DNA of 64,000 bases from Alphaproteobacteria bacterium. GTDB taxonomy: Bacteria; Myxococcota_A; UBA796; GCA-2862545. The stretch covers positions 496,001-560,000 of the forward strand of contig JACKET010000003.1 of the NCBI GenBank assembly GCA_020632875.1. The letters run 5' to 3'. Below are positions 33,584 through 43,715 of the stretch, in pieces. The position numbers and the translations under genes are program-made. Below the pieces are notes generated by a model. The model was not told where the DNA came from, did not search any database, and was given only the letters and a program-made list of their open reading frames with translations. Position 1 is the stretch's first letter. Every line of letters begins with the position of its first letter.

Positions 33584-33965
33584 GGCGTCGCCCACCGGGC
33601 AGGCACCACGCGTCGGGCGTCGGCTCGAACCCGGAGCCGTCGACCTCGACCTGGAGGGTGCCGGCGAGCATCCCCAGCTCCACGACCGCCGGCTCGCCCG
33701 GCCGGAACAGGACGGTGGGTCGGGTCTCGACGCGCCGGCTGTCCGCGTGCCACTCGAGCTCCAGCTCGACGTAGAGCTGGCCCTTCTCGGGCGACGCGGC
33801 ACGCGCCTTCGCGCGGAGCTCGGAGGACGCGTCGCCGAGCCGCACCTCCTGGGTGTCGCAGGTGCCGAGCCCGGTCAGGTGGAGCTCGGCGGTCTCGTCG
33901 CCGAACGTGGCGACGACGTCGAGCTCGCCGGCGAAGGCGGGAGAGAGGAGCGAGAAGAGCAGCAT
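33567..33965 (-). CDS. Small exported protein of unknown function
   Basis: The protein has 132 residues; ATG 33965 follows GGAGG. MLLFSLLSPAFAGE is a clear signal peptide with AFA cleavage. The mature part is mostly beta (LDVVATFGDETAELHLTGLG, LYVELELEWHADSRRVET, TVLFRPGEPAVVELGM). Two cysteines (GTCDTQ, WCLPGG) may pair. No family recognised. Confidence 0.68.
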   Translation of the reverse strand: MLLFSLLSPAFAGELDVVATFGDETAELHLTGLGTCDTQEVRLGDASSELRAKARAASPEKGQLYVELELEWHADSRRVETRPTVLFRPGEPAVVELGMLAGTLQVEVDGSGFEPTPDAWCLPGGRRPTRAR

Positions 33966-34130
33966 GGACGACCTCCTGGGTGGTGCCCCGCCGTGAAGCA
34001 AGCGGCGTGCCGTCCGGAGAGGCCCGTCCACACGGGCGGTTCGCGTCGTCCTCCGCCAACCTGTCGCGGGGTGGGGGCGCGGGGCAGGGGTGGGCGGAAA
34101 TCCTGTCAGCGCGGACGCTGGAGCGAGCCA

Positions 34131-34235
34131 CAGCGGAAGGGGATCGAGCTTCGAGCGTCTCAGGGCATCACGCAGATGACGCAGAAGGACGCAGATGACG
34201 CAGAAACGAGGGCGTCTCGGGTCGAGCGTCCTCGT
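34131..34235 (+). repeat. Composite dispersed repeat, copy 3
   Basis: It contains GGATCGAGCTTCGAGCG, then GGCATCACGCAGATGACGCA, then GGACGCAGATGACGCAGAAA, then GTCGAGCGTCC, in the same order as copies 1 and 2. Confidence 0.8.
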
Positions 34236-34540
34236 TTCCCCGGGCACCTTCGACGGGGATGCATCGCCCGTGACGTCAGGGCTCTCGCGGGACGTCTCGA
34301 GTTCCGGTCGTGTACTGGGGGGCCTTCTTGCGGACCGGATTCGGGACTCACCAGAGCAGGCCGGCGTTTCGGGCTGCTCGGGGTGATCTCGTCGGACGTC
34401 CTCGTGTCCCGGCTTCGCGCCCTGCCGATCCGGGGCTCTCCCGACCTCCTCGATCGCGACAGGCAGAGCCCGAAGGGTCCGGTTTCCCCACGCCCTGCCG
34501 CGGCGCGGGACCCACCCGGGGAACCGGATCCTGGGACTGC

Positions 34541-34620
34541 CGGGTCTACCGACCCCGCAAGGCCGCCACAGGCGAGCCGCGCAGCGCGCTCCGCGCGCGG
34601 AGTAAGGGTAGACAGGACGC
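34541..34620 (+). other. Possible structured RNA element
   Basis: GTCTACC at 34544-34550 can pair with GGTAGAC at 34607-34613, enclosing a GC-rich hairpin (GCGCGCT...CGCGCG near 34582-34599). This long-range pairing in a gene-free region could form a folded RNA, but I cannot assign a family and the strand is a guess. Confidence 0.25.
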
Positions 34621-34687
34621 TCTCAGCCGCCGTCCCCGTCCTCTACGACGAGCCGGGATCCCGCGACCTGGTCGAGGCCTTAGAGGG

Positions 34688-36052
<1,365 letters not shown>

Positions 36053-36117
36053 CGGCCGGCATTCTATGCTGGACACCCGCGGGAAGCGACCCGACCGGAA
36101 TTCCCCGACCGGGAGCC

Positions 36118-36138
36118 TTCAGCGGCTTGAAGCCGCTG
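36118..36138. other. Short hairpin
   Basis: TCAGCGGC and GCCGCTGA flank TTGAA, an 8-bp stem with a 5-base loop in the gap between the sensor kinase (36052) and the gene at 36287. It lacks a T-run on either side. Confidence 0.4.
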
Positions 36139-36286
36139 ACTCCTCCCTGTGAATCGCCCCGTGCGCACCAGGCCCACCGGAAACACGACGCGCGGGAAGC
36201 CCGTGGGAATGGGCTCTATCGTCCCGCCGTTGCGCACTGGACGCCGCTTCGCCTAGCGTCCATGGAAACACTCCGGGGAGGGAATC

Positions 36287-36745
36287 ATGCCGTTCGTTCA
36301 GGAAATCGGGTCGGGCACCGAGGCCATCATCAAGGTCGGGACCTCGTCCGTGGGACTCTTCGAAGCCACGCAGACGCAGGACCGCTGGAAGTGGACCTCG
36401 GGGAGCTGGTTCCCATCTGGCGGGTTCGCGCTCTGGATCCAGAGCAGCGGGAGCGTCGAGAATCCGTCGGTGATCCTGCCCGCCTATGATTTCCTCACCT
36501 CGACCCAGGTTCCCACTCAGATGTGGCAGGGAAGCTCGCTCTTCGAGATGAAGCTGAACACGACCTTGGTAGGGTGGGCGGAGGTGCTCGTCAGCGGCTC
36601 GAACGTGAAGATGATGTGGTGGTCGAACGGCTCGAACCTGGTCGACAACCGGATCAAGTGCAGCCCGGGGCAGATCCTGAGCTACATCCCCGCGGCCCTC
36701 CCCACGAAGCCCCAGCGCCCGCTGGCCCAGCCGCAAGTCAACTGA
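36287..36745 (+). CDS. Small protein of unknown function
   Basis: The protein has 152 residues from ATG 36287, after a GGGAGG ribosome site. It has no signal or membrane segment and is rich in Trp, Ser and Thr (WKWTSGSWFPSGGFALWIQSSGS, in parts). The layout suggests a beta-sandwich or a carbohydrate- or ligand-binding small protein, but I recognise no family. Base composition is slightly lower in GC than nearby genes. Its end overlaps the convergent kinase gene by 8 bases. Confidence 0.65.
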   Translation: MPFVQEIGSGTEAIIKVGTSSVGLFEATQTQDRWKWTSGSWFPSGGFALWIQSSGSVENPSVILPAYDFLTSTQVPTQMWQGSSLFEMKLNTTLVGWAEVLVSGSNVKMMWWSNGSNLVDNRIKCSPGQILSYIPAALPTKPQRPLAQPQVN

Positions 36746-39074
36746 GCGGACGCACCAGGCGGAACGACACCTCCTGCATCGTCCGGTCACCGCGCTGGGC
36801 CAGGCGGTTCGTGGCGCGGGACAAATGTGCCATCGCGGAGAAGATCCCGCCGCGAATCACCCAGAGATCCGTCGCATTCGGTCGTTCGAAAACCAGAGTC
36901 TCGGGCGGACGGGACGGGCGATGCCAACGCGTGTCGCAGAACTCCCGGATGTTGCCGCCCTGACCGCGAACGCCGTACGGGCTCACGTCGGTCGGGAACA
37001 ATTCGTTGGGGCCGACCGCCGGCACGCCCTGCATGCTGGAGATCACGTGGGCGAGCGCCGGATCGAACCCGTCGCCCCACGGGTAGATCCGCCCGTCCAC
37101 CCCACGCGCGGCCTTCTCCCACTCGAGCTCGTGCGGTAGCCGCCAGGCCCGCCCGGTTCGCTCGGAGAGCCAGCCCGCGTAGTCCCGCGCGGCGAGCCCC
37201 GACACGAGGAACACGGGGATGTCGTCCAGGTCCGTCGAGGGGCGCTCCCAGCGCCCTCCCCGCCAGGCCCAGCGGGCGCGCTCCACGCCGTTCATCTCGC
37301 GCGGGACCCACGGCTCCGCGTCGGGCCCGTGGGCGTCGACGAACCGCGCCCACTCGCCCATCGTGACCGGGAACCGCTGGATGCAGAACCCATCGACCCA
37401 CACCCGGCCCGCCAGCAGCCCGTCGATGGCGTCGGGATCCCCGCCCGCCGGGAACCAGCCCGCGGGCACGTACACCTCGCCGTCGTCGAGATCGGCGGGC
37501 AGCGCGATGGGGAACGGCTCGGTGCCGTCGGGCGGAACGCCGTCCCAGTGCTCCGAGCGCCGCACGCGCACGGGGTAGATCACGTCCCTCCGCCCGGGCG
37601 AGCGGACGACGAGGCGCCAGTTGCCGTGGGGGAGCGGCGCGGCGTGCAGCGGCGTCGTGCCGAGCGCCACGGCCTCGGCGACCTGCCACCGCATGGAGCG
37701 ATGCACGAGCCGCTCCGCGATCACGGTGGCGCCGGGCGGATCCGTGATCAGCGTCACCGCCGCGACCCCCGAGAGGTACGCGGCGTGCTCGCCCCGGTCG
37801 TGGGCCCGCAGCCCCTCTTCGTGGACGAGCTCCTGCTCCTCGTCGTGCACCGCCTCGGCCTGCTCGAGCGAGCGGCGGTGGTGCGTCGCCAGGCGGCGGT
37901 GGGCCTCGTCGCAGTCGGGGTCCTGCTCGAGCGCGGCCTGGAGCTGCTGGAGGTAGCGCGTCTCGCGCCGCATCACGTCGAGCAGCACGGCGCGCGCTTC
38001 GGCCTCGAGGGCCCAGGCGGGCTCCTTGTCCTCGAGAGGGGCGTACGTCGGGAGGGGCGCCAGCATGGCCCGGGCGCGCTCGTCGAGCGCCGCGGCCCGC
38101 GCCCGGAGGACCCCCACCTCGGCGGCGAGCGGCTCCGCCTCGCGGAGGATCTGGAGGGCGCGCTGCCTGCGCTCCTCGCCGTCGAGCCAGCTGCGCAGGC
38201 GGTCGGCCAGGGCGAGCGCGTCGGGGCGCCCGGCGGGGTCGCGGCGCATGGCGTCGCGCACGAGCTGGAGCAGCGCCGGCGGGGCCTCGCGGCCCTCGAC
38301 CACCCGCTCGGCGGGATCGGGAGGGGGGCCCTCGATGATCTGGTGCCACACCTGGATGCCGCCGCCCTCGTACGGCAGGCTGCCCGTCACGATCTCGTAG
38401 AGCAGCACGCCGAGCGCGTACACGTCGATCGCGGCGTTGCACGAGGCGACCTCGCCCCGCGCCTGCTCCGGCGCCATGTAGAGCGGCGTGCCGACCACCG
38501 CGTCGTCGAGATCCCGGTCGGGTGCCCGCAGATCGAGCGCGACGCCGAAGTCCATGATGCGCACGTCGCCGAAGCGCCCGAGCATCAGGTTCTGCGGCTT
38601 CACGTCGCGGTGGACGACGCCCTCGGAGTGGGCGTACGCCAGCGCGCGCGCCACGCCCTCCACGAGCTCGACGAGCCGCCGAAGCGGGACGTCCACGCCA
38701 TCCATGACCTCGCGCAGCGTCTTGCCGCGCACCTCGGGCATGGTGAACCACGGCGTGCCGTTCGCGAGCGTGCCGAGATCGAGCGCCGGCACGATGTTCG
38801 GGTGGTGCAGGCGCGCGGTCAGGCGGGCCTCGCGCTCGAAGCGGCGGCGCAGGGTCTCGCCGGCGCCCCGCCGCTGGAGCTTCATCACGAGCTCGGTGTC
38901 GAGCTTCGTGTCGCGCACGCGGCGGACCTCGCCGATCCCTCCGGTCGCGAAATGGCCGAGATCGACGTATCTCTCGGGCAGCACGGGCCCGCGCGCCACA
39001 CGCGCGGGGGGCGCGTCGTCCGGCACCACCGGCGTGCCATCCGGACCGAGCACCGTGCGCCACGTGCCATCCAT
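36738..39074 (-). CDS. Ser/Thr protein kinase fused to a formylglycine-generating-enzyme-like domain
   Basis: The protein has 778 residues. ATG 39074 (MDGTWRTVLGPDG) has GGAGGGG just upstream; another ATG at 39119 would add 15. Kinase domain at about 35-300: glycine-rich FATGGIGEV, VMKL lysine, HRDVKPQN (about 155-162), DFG (about 175-177) and GTPLYMAPEQARGE; all key residues are present. A helical linker (AQAVHDEEQELVHEE-type segments, about 310-430) and a PEGA-like piece (LITDPPGATVIAE) precede an FGE-sulfatase domain (about 560-778) with RFPVTMGEWARFVDAHG, WRLPHELEWEKAARGVDGRIYPWGDGFD and GGNIREFCDTRW. Such kinase-FGE fusions are known in myxobacteria; the FGE part probably binds a ligand or acts in protein modification. 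Confidence 0.88.
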   Translation of the reverse strand: MDGTWRTVLGPDGTPVVPDDAPPARVARGPVLPERYVDLGHFATGGIGEVRRVRDTKLDTELVMKLQRRGAGETLRRRFEREARLTARLHHPNIVPALDLGTLANGTPWFTMPEVRGKTLREVMDGVDVPLRRLVELVEGVARALAYAHSEGVVHRDVKPQNLMLGRFGDVRIMDFGVALDLRAPDRDLDDAVVGTPLYMAPEQARGEVASCNAAIDVYALGVLLYEIVTGSLPYEGGGIQVWHQIIEGPPPDPAERVVEGREAPPALLQLVRDAMRRDPAGRPDALALADRLRSWLDGEERRQRALQILREAEPLAAEVGVLRARAAALDERARAMLAPLPTYAPLEDKEPAWALEAEARAVLLDVMRRETRYLQQLQAALEQDPDCDEAHRRLATHHRRSLEQAEAVHDEEQELVHEEGLRAHDRGEHAAYLSGVAAVTLITDPPGATVIAERLVHRSMRWQVAEAVALGTTPLHAAPLPHGNWRLVVRSPGRRDVIYPVRVRRSEHWDGVPPDGTEPFPIALPADLDDGEVYVPAGWFPAGGDPDAIDGLLAGRVWVDGFCIQRFPVTMGEWARFVDAHGPDAEPWVPREMNGVERARWAWRGGRWERPSTDLDDIPVFLVSGLAARDYAGWLSERTGRAWRLPHELEWEKAARGVDGRIYPWGDGFDPALAHVISSMQGVPAVGPNELFPTDVSPYGVRGQGGNIREFCDTRWHRPSRPPETLVFERPNATDLWVIRGGIFSAMAHLSRATNRLAQRGDRTMQEVSFRLVRPLS

Positions 39075-39247
39075 GCCGTCCCCTCCGCGCTCTCGCGCCG
39101 TCGGAGGATAGCGCTCCATGTGGCGTCCGCCACCTCAGTGTTCCGAGGGGGTGCCGATCGTGTCAGGAACAGGTAAAAGGGGAGCGATTTTCCAACGGCC
39201 GGGTGCCTCCAGGTGCCCGGCTTTCCCCCGAAAGCCAAGAGAAGATC

Positions 39248-41197
39248 ATGCGAATTTGGACTCTCCCCCTGATTTTTGCGCTCGCTCTCAGCTGTAAGAA
39301 AAGCGACACTCCCGAGACGGAGACCGACGCCGACACCGACACCGACTCCGACGCCGACACGGATTCCGACGCGGATACCGACTCCGACGCGGATACCGAC
39401 TCCGACACGGATGCCGACACCGACACCGACACCAGCGACAGCGGCATCACCACGATCTGTGTCGACGACGCACAGGAGCCGAACGACGACATCGCTACCG
39501 CCATCGCGAGCACGGGCGGCACCGGCCTCGTGGTCTGCGAGGTCAGCGAAGACTACTGGGCCATCGACCTCGCGGCGAACGACTACCTGATGATCGACGT
39601 CACCTTCATCGACGCGAACGGCGACATCGACATCCAGCTCCTCGACGCGGCGGGCGACCTGCTCGACGGGTCCGGCGGCGTCACCGACATGGAGCACGTG
39701 GAGTGGGTCAACGGCACGGGCGCCGCCACCACGGTGTACCTGCGGATCCATCTGTTCGGTACCTCCTACGTCGCCAACGACTACGACTGGACCACGAGCA
39801 TCACCTCGTGCACCGACGACGCGAGCGAGCCGAACGACGACCTGGCCACCGCGACGGCCACGGCGAACGCTGCGGGTCAGATCCTGGTGAGCGGCAACGA
39901 GGACTGGTACTCCTTCAGCGTCGCGCCGAGCAACCTGCTCACCGTCGATGTCATCTCGACCTACGCCGACGGTGACATGGAGCTCCAGCTGGTCGACGCC
40001 GCGGGCACCGTGATCGACACCTCCGCCACCATCAACGACACCGAGACCGTCGAGTACTTCAACGCGGGTGCGGCGGCCGAGACGGTCTACGCGCGCGTCT
40101 ACCCCGACGCGTTCAGCGGCGGCGCGTGCCAGACGTACGACCTCGCCTCTTCGCAGGACCTGCTCGTCTGCAACGAGGACGCGTTCGAAGACAACGACAA
40201 CCTCGTGCAGTCCGTGGCCACCACCGGCGCCGCCGGCCTCGGCATCGTGCAGAACGACAACGACTGGTGGGCCGTCACCGTCCCCGCGGGCACCATCAGC
40301 CAGATCCGCGTCGACTTCGACCCCGCAGACATCGACCTCGACCTGCGGATCGTCGATGGAAGCGGCAACACCCTCGATTCCGGCAACCCTGTGGTCTACG
40401 GCAACGGCGGCATCGCCGACGCGACCGTCTACGCCGAAGTCGAGCTCGCCGACGGCATCTGCGGCGACTACGACCTCGTCATCGAAGACGTGACGCCGGT
40501 CTGCACGCCCGACGGCCACGAAGACGACGACGACCTCCTGAGCGCCGGCGCGTTCACGGCGGGCGCCTACACCGTCGACTCGGCCGACGCCGACTTCTTC
40601 ACGTTCGACATCGCAGACACCCACCGGTTCGGCGTCCGGGTGTCCTACGACGACACGTACGGCGACGCCCTCGCGACGCTGTACGACGACGGCGGAACGT
40701 CGATCGGCTCCGGTGCCACCGGCGTCAACAGCGAGAACACCTCGGGCGGCACGCTGAGCTACACGGTCGGCGTCTCGACGGCGGCCTCGCCCTTCGGCTG
40801 CATCCCCTACGAGGTCAGCCTGTACGACGTCGACTGCACCACCGACGACGGGAACGAGCCGAACGACGACATCGCGGGCGCCACCACGGGCGTCACGAGC
40901 GCCAACGGTCTCCTCGCCATCTCCGCGAACGACGACTTCTTCAACATCGGAACCGTCGCCGACGGGCAGACCGCTGCCGCCACCATCGAGTTCCTCCACG
41001 CGCTCGGCGATGTCGACGCGCAGTTCCAGGACGTGAACGGCACCCTGCTCGACACGAGCGGCTCGGTGTCGAACGACGAGTTCCTCGAGTGGACGAACGA
41101 CACGGGGGCCCCCGTCGACGTCTACCTGCGCGTGTTCCTCTACACGTTCTCCACGGCGTGCGGGAACGCGTACGACTTCGAGAGCACCATCCAGTAG
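39248..41197 (+). CDS. Secreted lipoprotein with five PPC-type repeats
   Basis: The protein has 649 residues from ATG 39248. The signal ends in LALSC, a lipobox with Cys16, and is followed by a long acidic linker of Asp/Thr/Ser (DADTDTDSDADT repeats, about 23-62). The rest is five repeats of about 115 residues, each opening with a Cys and acidic turn: CVDDAQEPNDD, CTDDASEPNDD, CNEDAFEDNDN, CTPDGHEDDDD and CTTDDGNEPNDD. Strands like WYSFSVAPSNLLTVDV and AIDLAANDYLMIDVTF mark the PPC (bacterial pre-peptidase C-terminal) beta-sandwich fold. The linker probably holds the domains away from the membrane. The function could be adhesion or binding; no enzyme domain is present. A strong terminator follows. 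Confidence 0.88.
   Translation: MRIWTLPLIFALALSCKKSDTPETETDADTDTDSDADTDSDADTDSDADTDSDTDADTDTDTSDSGITTICVDDAQEPNDDIATAIASTGGTGLVVCEVSEDYWAIDLAANDYLMIDVTFIDANGDIDIQLLDAAGDLLDGSGGVTDMEHVEWVNGTGAATTVYLRIHLFGTSYVANDYDWTTSITSCTDDASEPNDDLATATATANAAGQILVSGNEDWYSFSVAPSNLLTVDVISTYADGDMELQLVDAAGTVIDTSATINDTETVEYFNAGAAAETVYARVYPDAFSGGACQTYDLASSQDLLVCNEDAFEDNDNLVQSVATTGAAGLGIVQNDNDWWAVTVPAGTISQIRVDFDPADIDLDLRIVDGSGNTLDSGNPVVYGNGGIADATVYAEVELADGICGDYDLVIEDVTPVCTPDGHEDDDDLLSAGAFTAGAYTVDSADADFFTFDIADTHRFGVRVSYDDTYGDALATLYDDGGTSIGSGATGVNSENTSGGTLSYTVGVSTAASPFGCIPYEVSLYDVDCTTDDGNEPNDDIAGATTGVTSANGLLAISANDDFFNIGTVADGQTAAATIEFLHALGDVDAQFQDVNGTLLDTSGSVSNDEFLEWTNDTGAPVDVYLRVFLYTFSTACGNAYDFESTIQ
39316..39437. repeat. 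In-gene tandem repeat coding the Asp/Thr/Ser linker
   Basis: Repeated GACACCGACxxC / GACGCGGATACCGACTCC-type units (6- and 18-base periods) encode the acidic linker of the PPC lipoprotein. Length variation is expected. Confidence 0.75.
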
Positions 41198-41231
41198 TAG
41201 CCGCGACGCCGGCACGTCCGGCTCGCGTCCA

Positions 41232-41275
41232 CGGCCCGCCCCGCTCCACCGAGCGCGGCGGGCCGTCGCTTTTTC
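41232..41275 (+). terminator. Rho-independent terminator after the PPC lipoprotein
   Basis: CGGCCCGCC (41232-41240) pairs with GGCGGGCCG (41257-41265), and the hairpin is followed by a TCGCTTTTT run. It lies about 35 bases after the stop at 41197. Confidence 0.85.
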
Positions 41276-41353
41276 AGGATCCGTCTCGACCGCCGGCATT
41301 CTTCATGTAAGATCTCGAAGTCAGACTTGACGTCGCAAGAGATGGAGAACGCC

Positions 41354-42214
41354 ATGCGCCTGGCCACGACCCGCTGGAACCGTGCCGAGAGGTCCCTGCC
41401 CCCCACGAAGTCCCTGCCGAAGGGCGACAAGCAGGCCACCATCGTGGCGGTCGCCGCGCAGAAGGGCGGTGTCGGCAAGACCACCACGACGGTCTCGCTG
41501 GCGTCGGCGTGGGCGCGGTACCACGGCAAGCGCGTGCTCGTCGTCGACCTCGACCCGCAGAACCACGTGACGCTCGCGCTCCGCGAGCAGATCGGCATCG
41601 GCGGCGGCCCGCTCTCCGAGCTGCTCACCGACCCCGCGAACACGCTCGAGGTCGAGGAGATCCGCACGGGCACCGAGGTCCCCGAGCTGTACGTCACGCC
41701 GCCCGACCCCGACCTGCTCAACGCCGAAGACGGCATGGCGCACCGCATCGGCAAGGAGCTCGTGCTCCGCAAGGCCCTCGAGATCACCCGCACGCACTAC
41801 GACATCATCCTGCTCGACTGCCCGCCGAACATGGGCACGCTCACGGTGAACGGGCTCGTCGCGGCCGACACCGTGCTCGTCCCGGCCCAGGCGAGCATGC
41901 TCGCGGTGTCGGGCATCGACGGGCTGTTCCGCACGCTCGACGAGGTGGGCGGCCAGCTCAACCCGTCGCTCGATCTGCTCGGCGTCGTGCTCACGCGCGT
42001 CGACGGCCGCACGCGCAAGTCGAACGAAGCCGTGCGCGACCTCGTGAAGTCGAGCTGGGGGGACGTCGTGCTGCCCGTGCACATCGGCGCGAACGACACG
42101 CTGGCGCAGGCGCAGCTCGCGGGGCGCGACATCTTCGGGTTCGCCCCGAGCAGCCGCGGCGCCCAGCAGTACCGCGAGCTGGCGGCCGACCTGCTCGACC
42201 GCTTCCCGAAGTAG
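41354..42214 (+). CDS. ParA/MinD-type ATPase (orphan)
   Basis: The protein has 286 residues; ATG 41354 follows GGAGA at 6 bases, though ATG 41342 and TTG 41327 in the same frame are alternatives. Deviant Walker A KGGVGKTTTTVSLASAW, Walker A' VLVVDLDPQNHVTLAL and Walker B ILLDCPPNMGTLTVNGLVAAD are all intact, as expected for a cargo-positioning ParA that cycles with ATP on DNA. No parB or parS-like site lies next to it, and the left neighbour ends with a terminator, so it is transcribed alone. It may position a protein complex rather than a chromosome. Confidence 0.88.
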   Translation: MRLATTRWNRAERSLPPTKSLPKGDKQATIVAVAAQKGGVGKTTTTVSLASAWARYHGKRVLVVDLDPQNHVTLALREQIGIGGGPLSELLTDPANTLEVEEIRTGTEVPELYVTPPDPDLLNAEDGMAHRIGKELVLRKALEITRTHYDIILLDCPPNMGTLTVNGLVAADTVLVPAQASMLAVSGIDGLFRTLDEVGGQLNPSLDLLGVVLTRVDGRTRKSNEAVRDLVKSSWGDVVLPVHIGANDTLAQAQLAGRDIFGFAPSSRGAQQYRELAADLLDRFPK

Positions 42215-43651
42215 CTACCGGCCCTCGTAGCGCAGGCGCGCCTTCCAGCGATCGAGCTCGGCGAGCAGCGCGTCGTGGGCCGCCTGGTCTTCGGGGGACA
42301 GGGGCGCGGACATCAGGTCGTTGCCCTCCCACAGCCCCTCGATGCGGAACAACCCGTACGCCGAGCCGCGCTGCATGAGCTTGTGCGTGCCGTTGCGCAC
42401 GGCGCGCAGGTCTTGCGTGTAGGGGCCGGGCCCATTGGGCTCGAAGCCCTCGGTGTAGAGGTACTCCCGCGTGCCCGGACGCCCCTGGAGCAGCGGCAGC
42501 AGGCTGCGCCCGTCGACCTCGACGGTCTGGTCGCCGAGCTGCCACGCGTCGACGCGCCCCTCGGCCCGCGGGAGCCCCGCGATGTCGACGACCGTCGGGA
42601 ACAGGTCGGCGATGTGGACCAGCGAATCGTCCGTCGTGCCCGGGCTCTTCACGAGCGGACCGGTCACCACGAGCGGGATGCGCACGCCCCCCTCGAACAC
42701 GGAGTGCTTCGCACGGCTCGCGCCGGGGCCGCGGTTCTTCGGCATCCCCCACTTGCTCGTGCCGTTGTCGCCCAGCAGGAAGACCGTCGTACGGCCGAGC
42801 ATCGCGGGGTCGATGCCGTCGACGAGGCGCCCGATCTCGGTGTCGAGCGGCCTCGAGCATGGCGTCGTACTTCTGCAGCGTGCTCGGCTTCTTCGGGATG
42901 CCGCCGGGGACCAGCGCCGGCGGCGGCTCGTGGATCGGCACGTGCGGCGCGTTGAACGCGACGTACATGAACCACGGCTCCGGCATCACCTTCACCTGGC
43001 GGAGCGCGTCGTCGACCGTGGCGGTGGTCATGTACGTGTCGGAGTCGGCGATGACGCCGTTCACGTTGCGTGCCAGTGGAAGTACCCGCGGCCCTCCTTG
43101 TACTCGGGGTTGCCGCGCGTGCCGACGAACCAGTCGAAGCCCTGGCGGTTCGGGTGGGTCTTCCAGTCGGCCGCGGCGGGCCCCGCGAGGTGCCACTTGC
43201 CGATGGCGGCGTTCGTCCACGTCGCGCCGGTCGCGAAGTCGAGGGCCTCGGGGATCGTGACGGCGTCGAGCGGGAGCTCGGACCCGTTGCTCTCCTTCTC
43301 GGTGATCGTGCCGATGCCGGTGCGGCGCCCGTACCGGCCGGTGAGGAGGATGGCCCGTGACGGCGAGCACATCGGCGCCGCGTACGCGTTGGTGAACCGG
43401 ATGCCCTGGGACGCGAGCGCGTCGATGCGCGGCGTGCGGGCCGCGTAGCCCCCGCCGTACGCGCCGACCTTGTCGACCCCGACGTCGTCGATCAGCAGCA
43501 CCAGCACGTTGCCGCCGCGCGGGAGGGGCTCTTCGGGCTCCGGCGGGACGGGCGCCTCGACCGGGACGGGCGCGACCGACAGCTCGGGCGTGGGCTCGAC
43601 CTCGGGAGAGGGAGCCCCGCATCCCCACAGCAGGACGACCCAGGCGAGCAT
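42215..43651 (-). pseudogene. Sulfatase lipoprotein gene with two compensating single-base shifts
   Basis: The predicted protein has about 478 residues in three pieces. From ATG 43651 (MLAWVVLLWGCGAPSPE, lipobox WGC) frame A gives VLVLLIDDVGVD, AAPMCSPSRAILLTGRYG (the C-x-P-S-R site whose Cys becomes formylglycine), IGKWHLAGP and ends in ..YFHWHAT* near 43060. Frame B carries NVNGVIADSDTYMTTATVDD, then EPWFMYVAFNAPHVPIHEPP, down to about 42850. Frame A resumes with LVDGIDPAMLGRTTVFLLGDNGTSKWGMP and ends at 42215. The first junction is explained by one missing C in a CACC run and the second by one extra C in GGCC. It is either a recent pseudogene or a sequencing error. All sulfatase residues are retained. 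Confidence 0.78.
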
Positions 43652-43715
43652 GACGACCTCGACGCACGCCCCTATCCCGCTAAGCTCTGGATGGGCGCCC
43701 TGCGCTGGAGGTCCC

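Larger units (their letters stand above)
33966..34687. other. Repeat-rich interval of 722 bases
   Basis: No gene is supported. The left half contains the composite dispersed repeat (34131-34235) plus a fragment (GACTCACCAGAGCAGGCCG at about 34343) also seen in the other gaps. The right half, about 34500-34640, is GC-rich with long complementary pairs. Confidence 0.6.

Noticed and set aside
36287..36745. Reading this gene as part of the convergent kinase-FGE gene
   Set aside because: It has its own ribosome site and ATG, and the kinase frame ends at 36738 on the other strand with only 8 bases shared.
41318..41328. AAGTCAGACTT palindrome before the ParA gene as an operator
   Set aside because: An 11-base palindrome is too short to be significant alone and no matching copy is seen.
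42275..43448. Plus-strand frames across the sulfatase region
   Set aside because: The minus strand gives sulfatase motifs in three linked frames; plus frames are Arg/Gly-rich without motifs.
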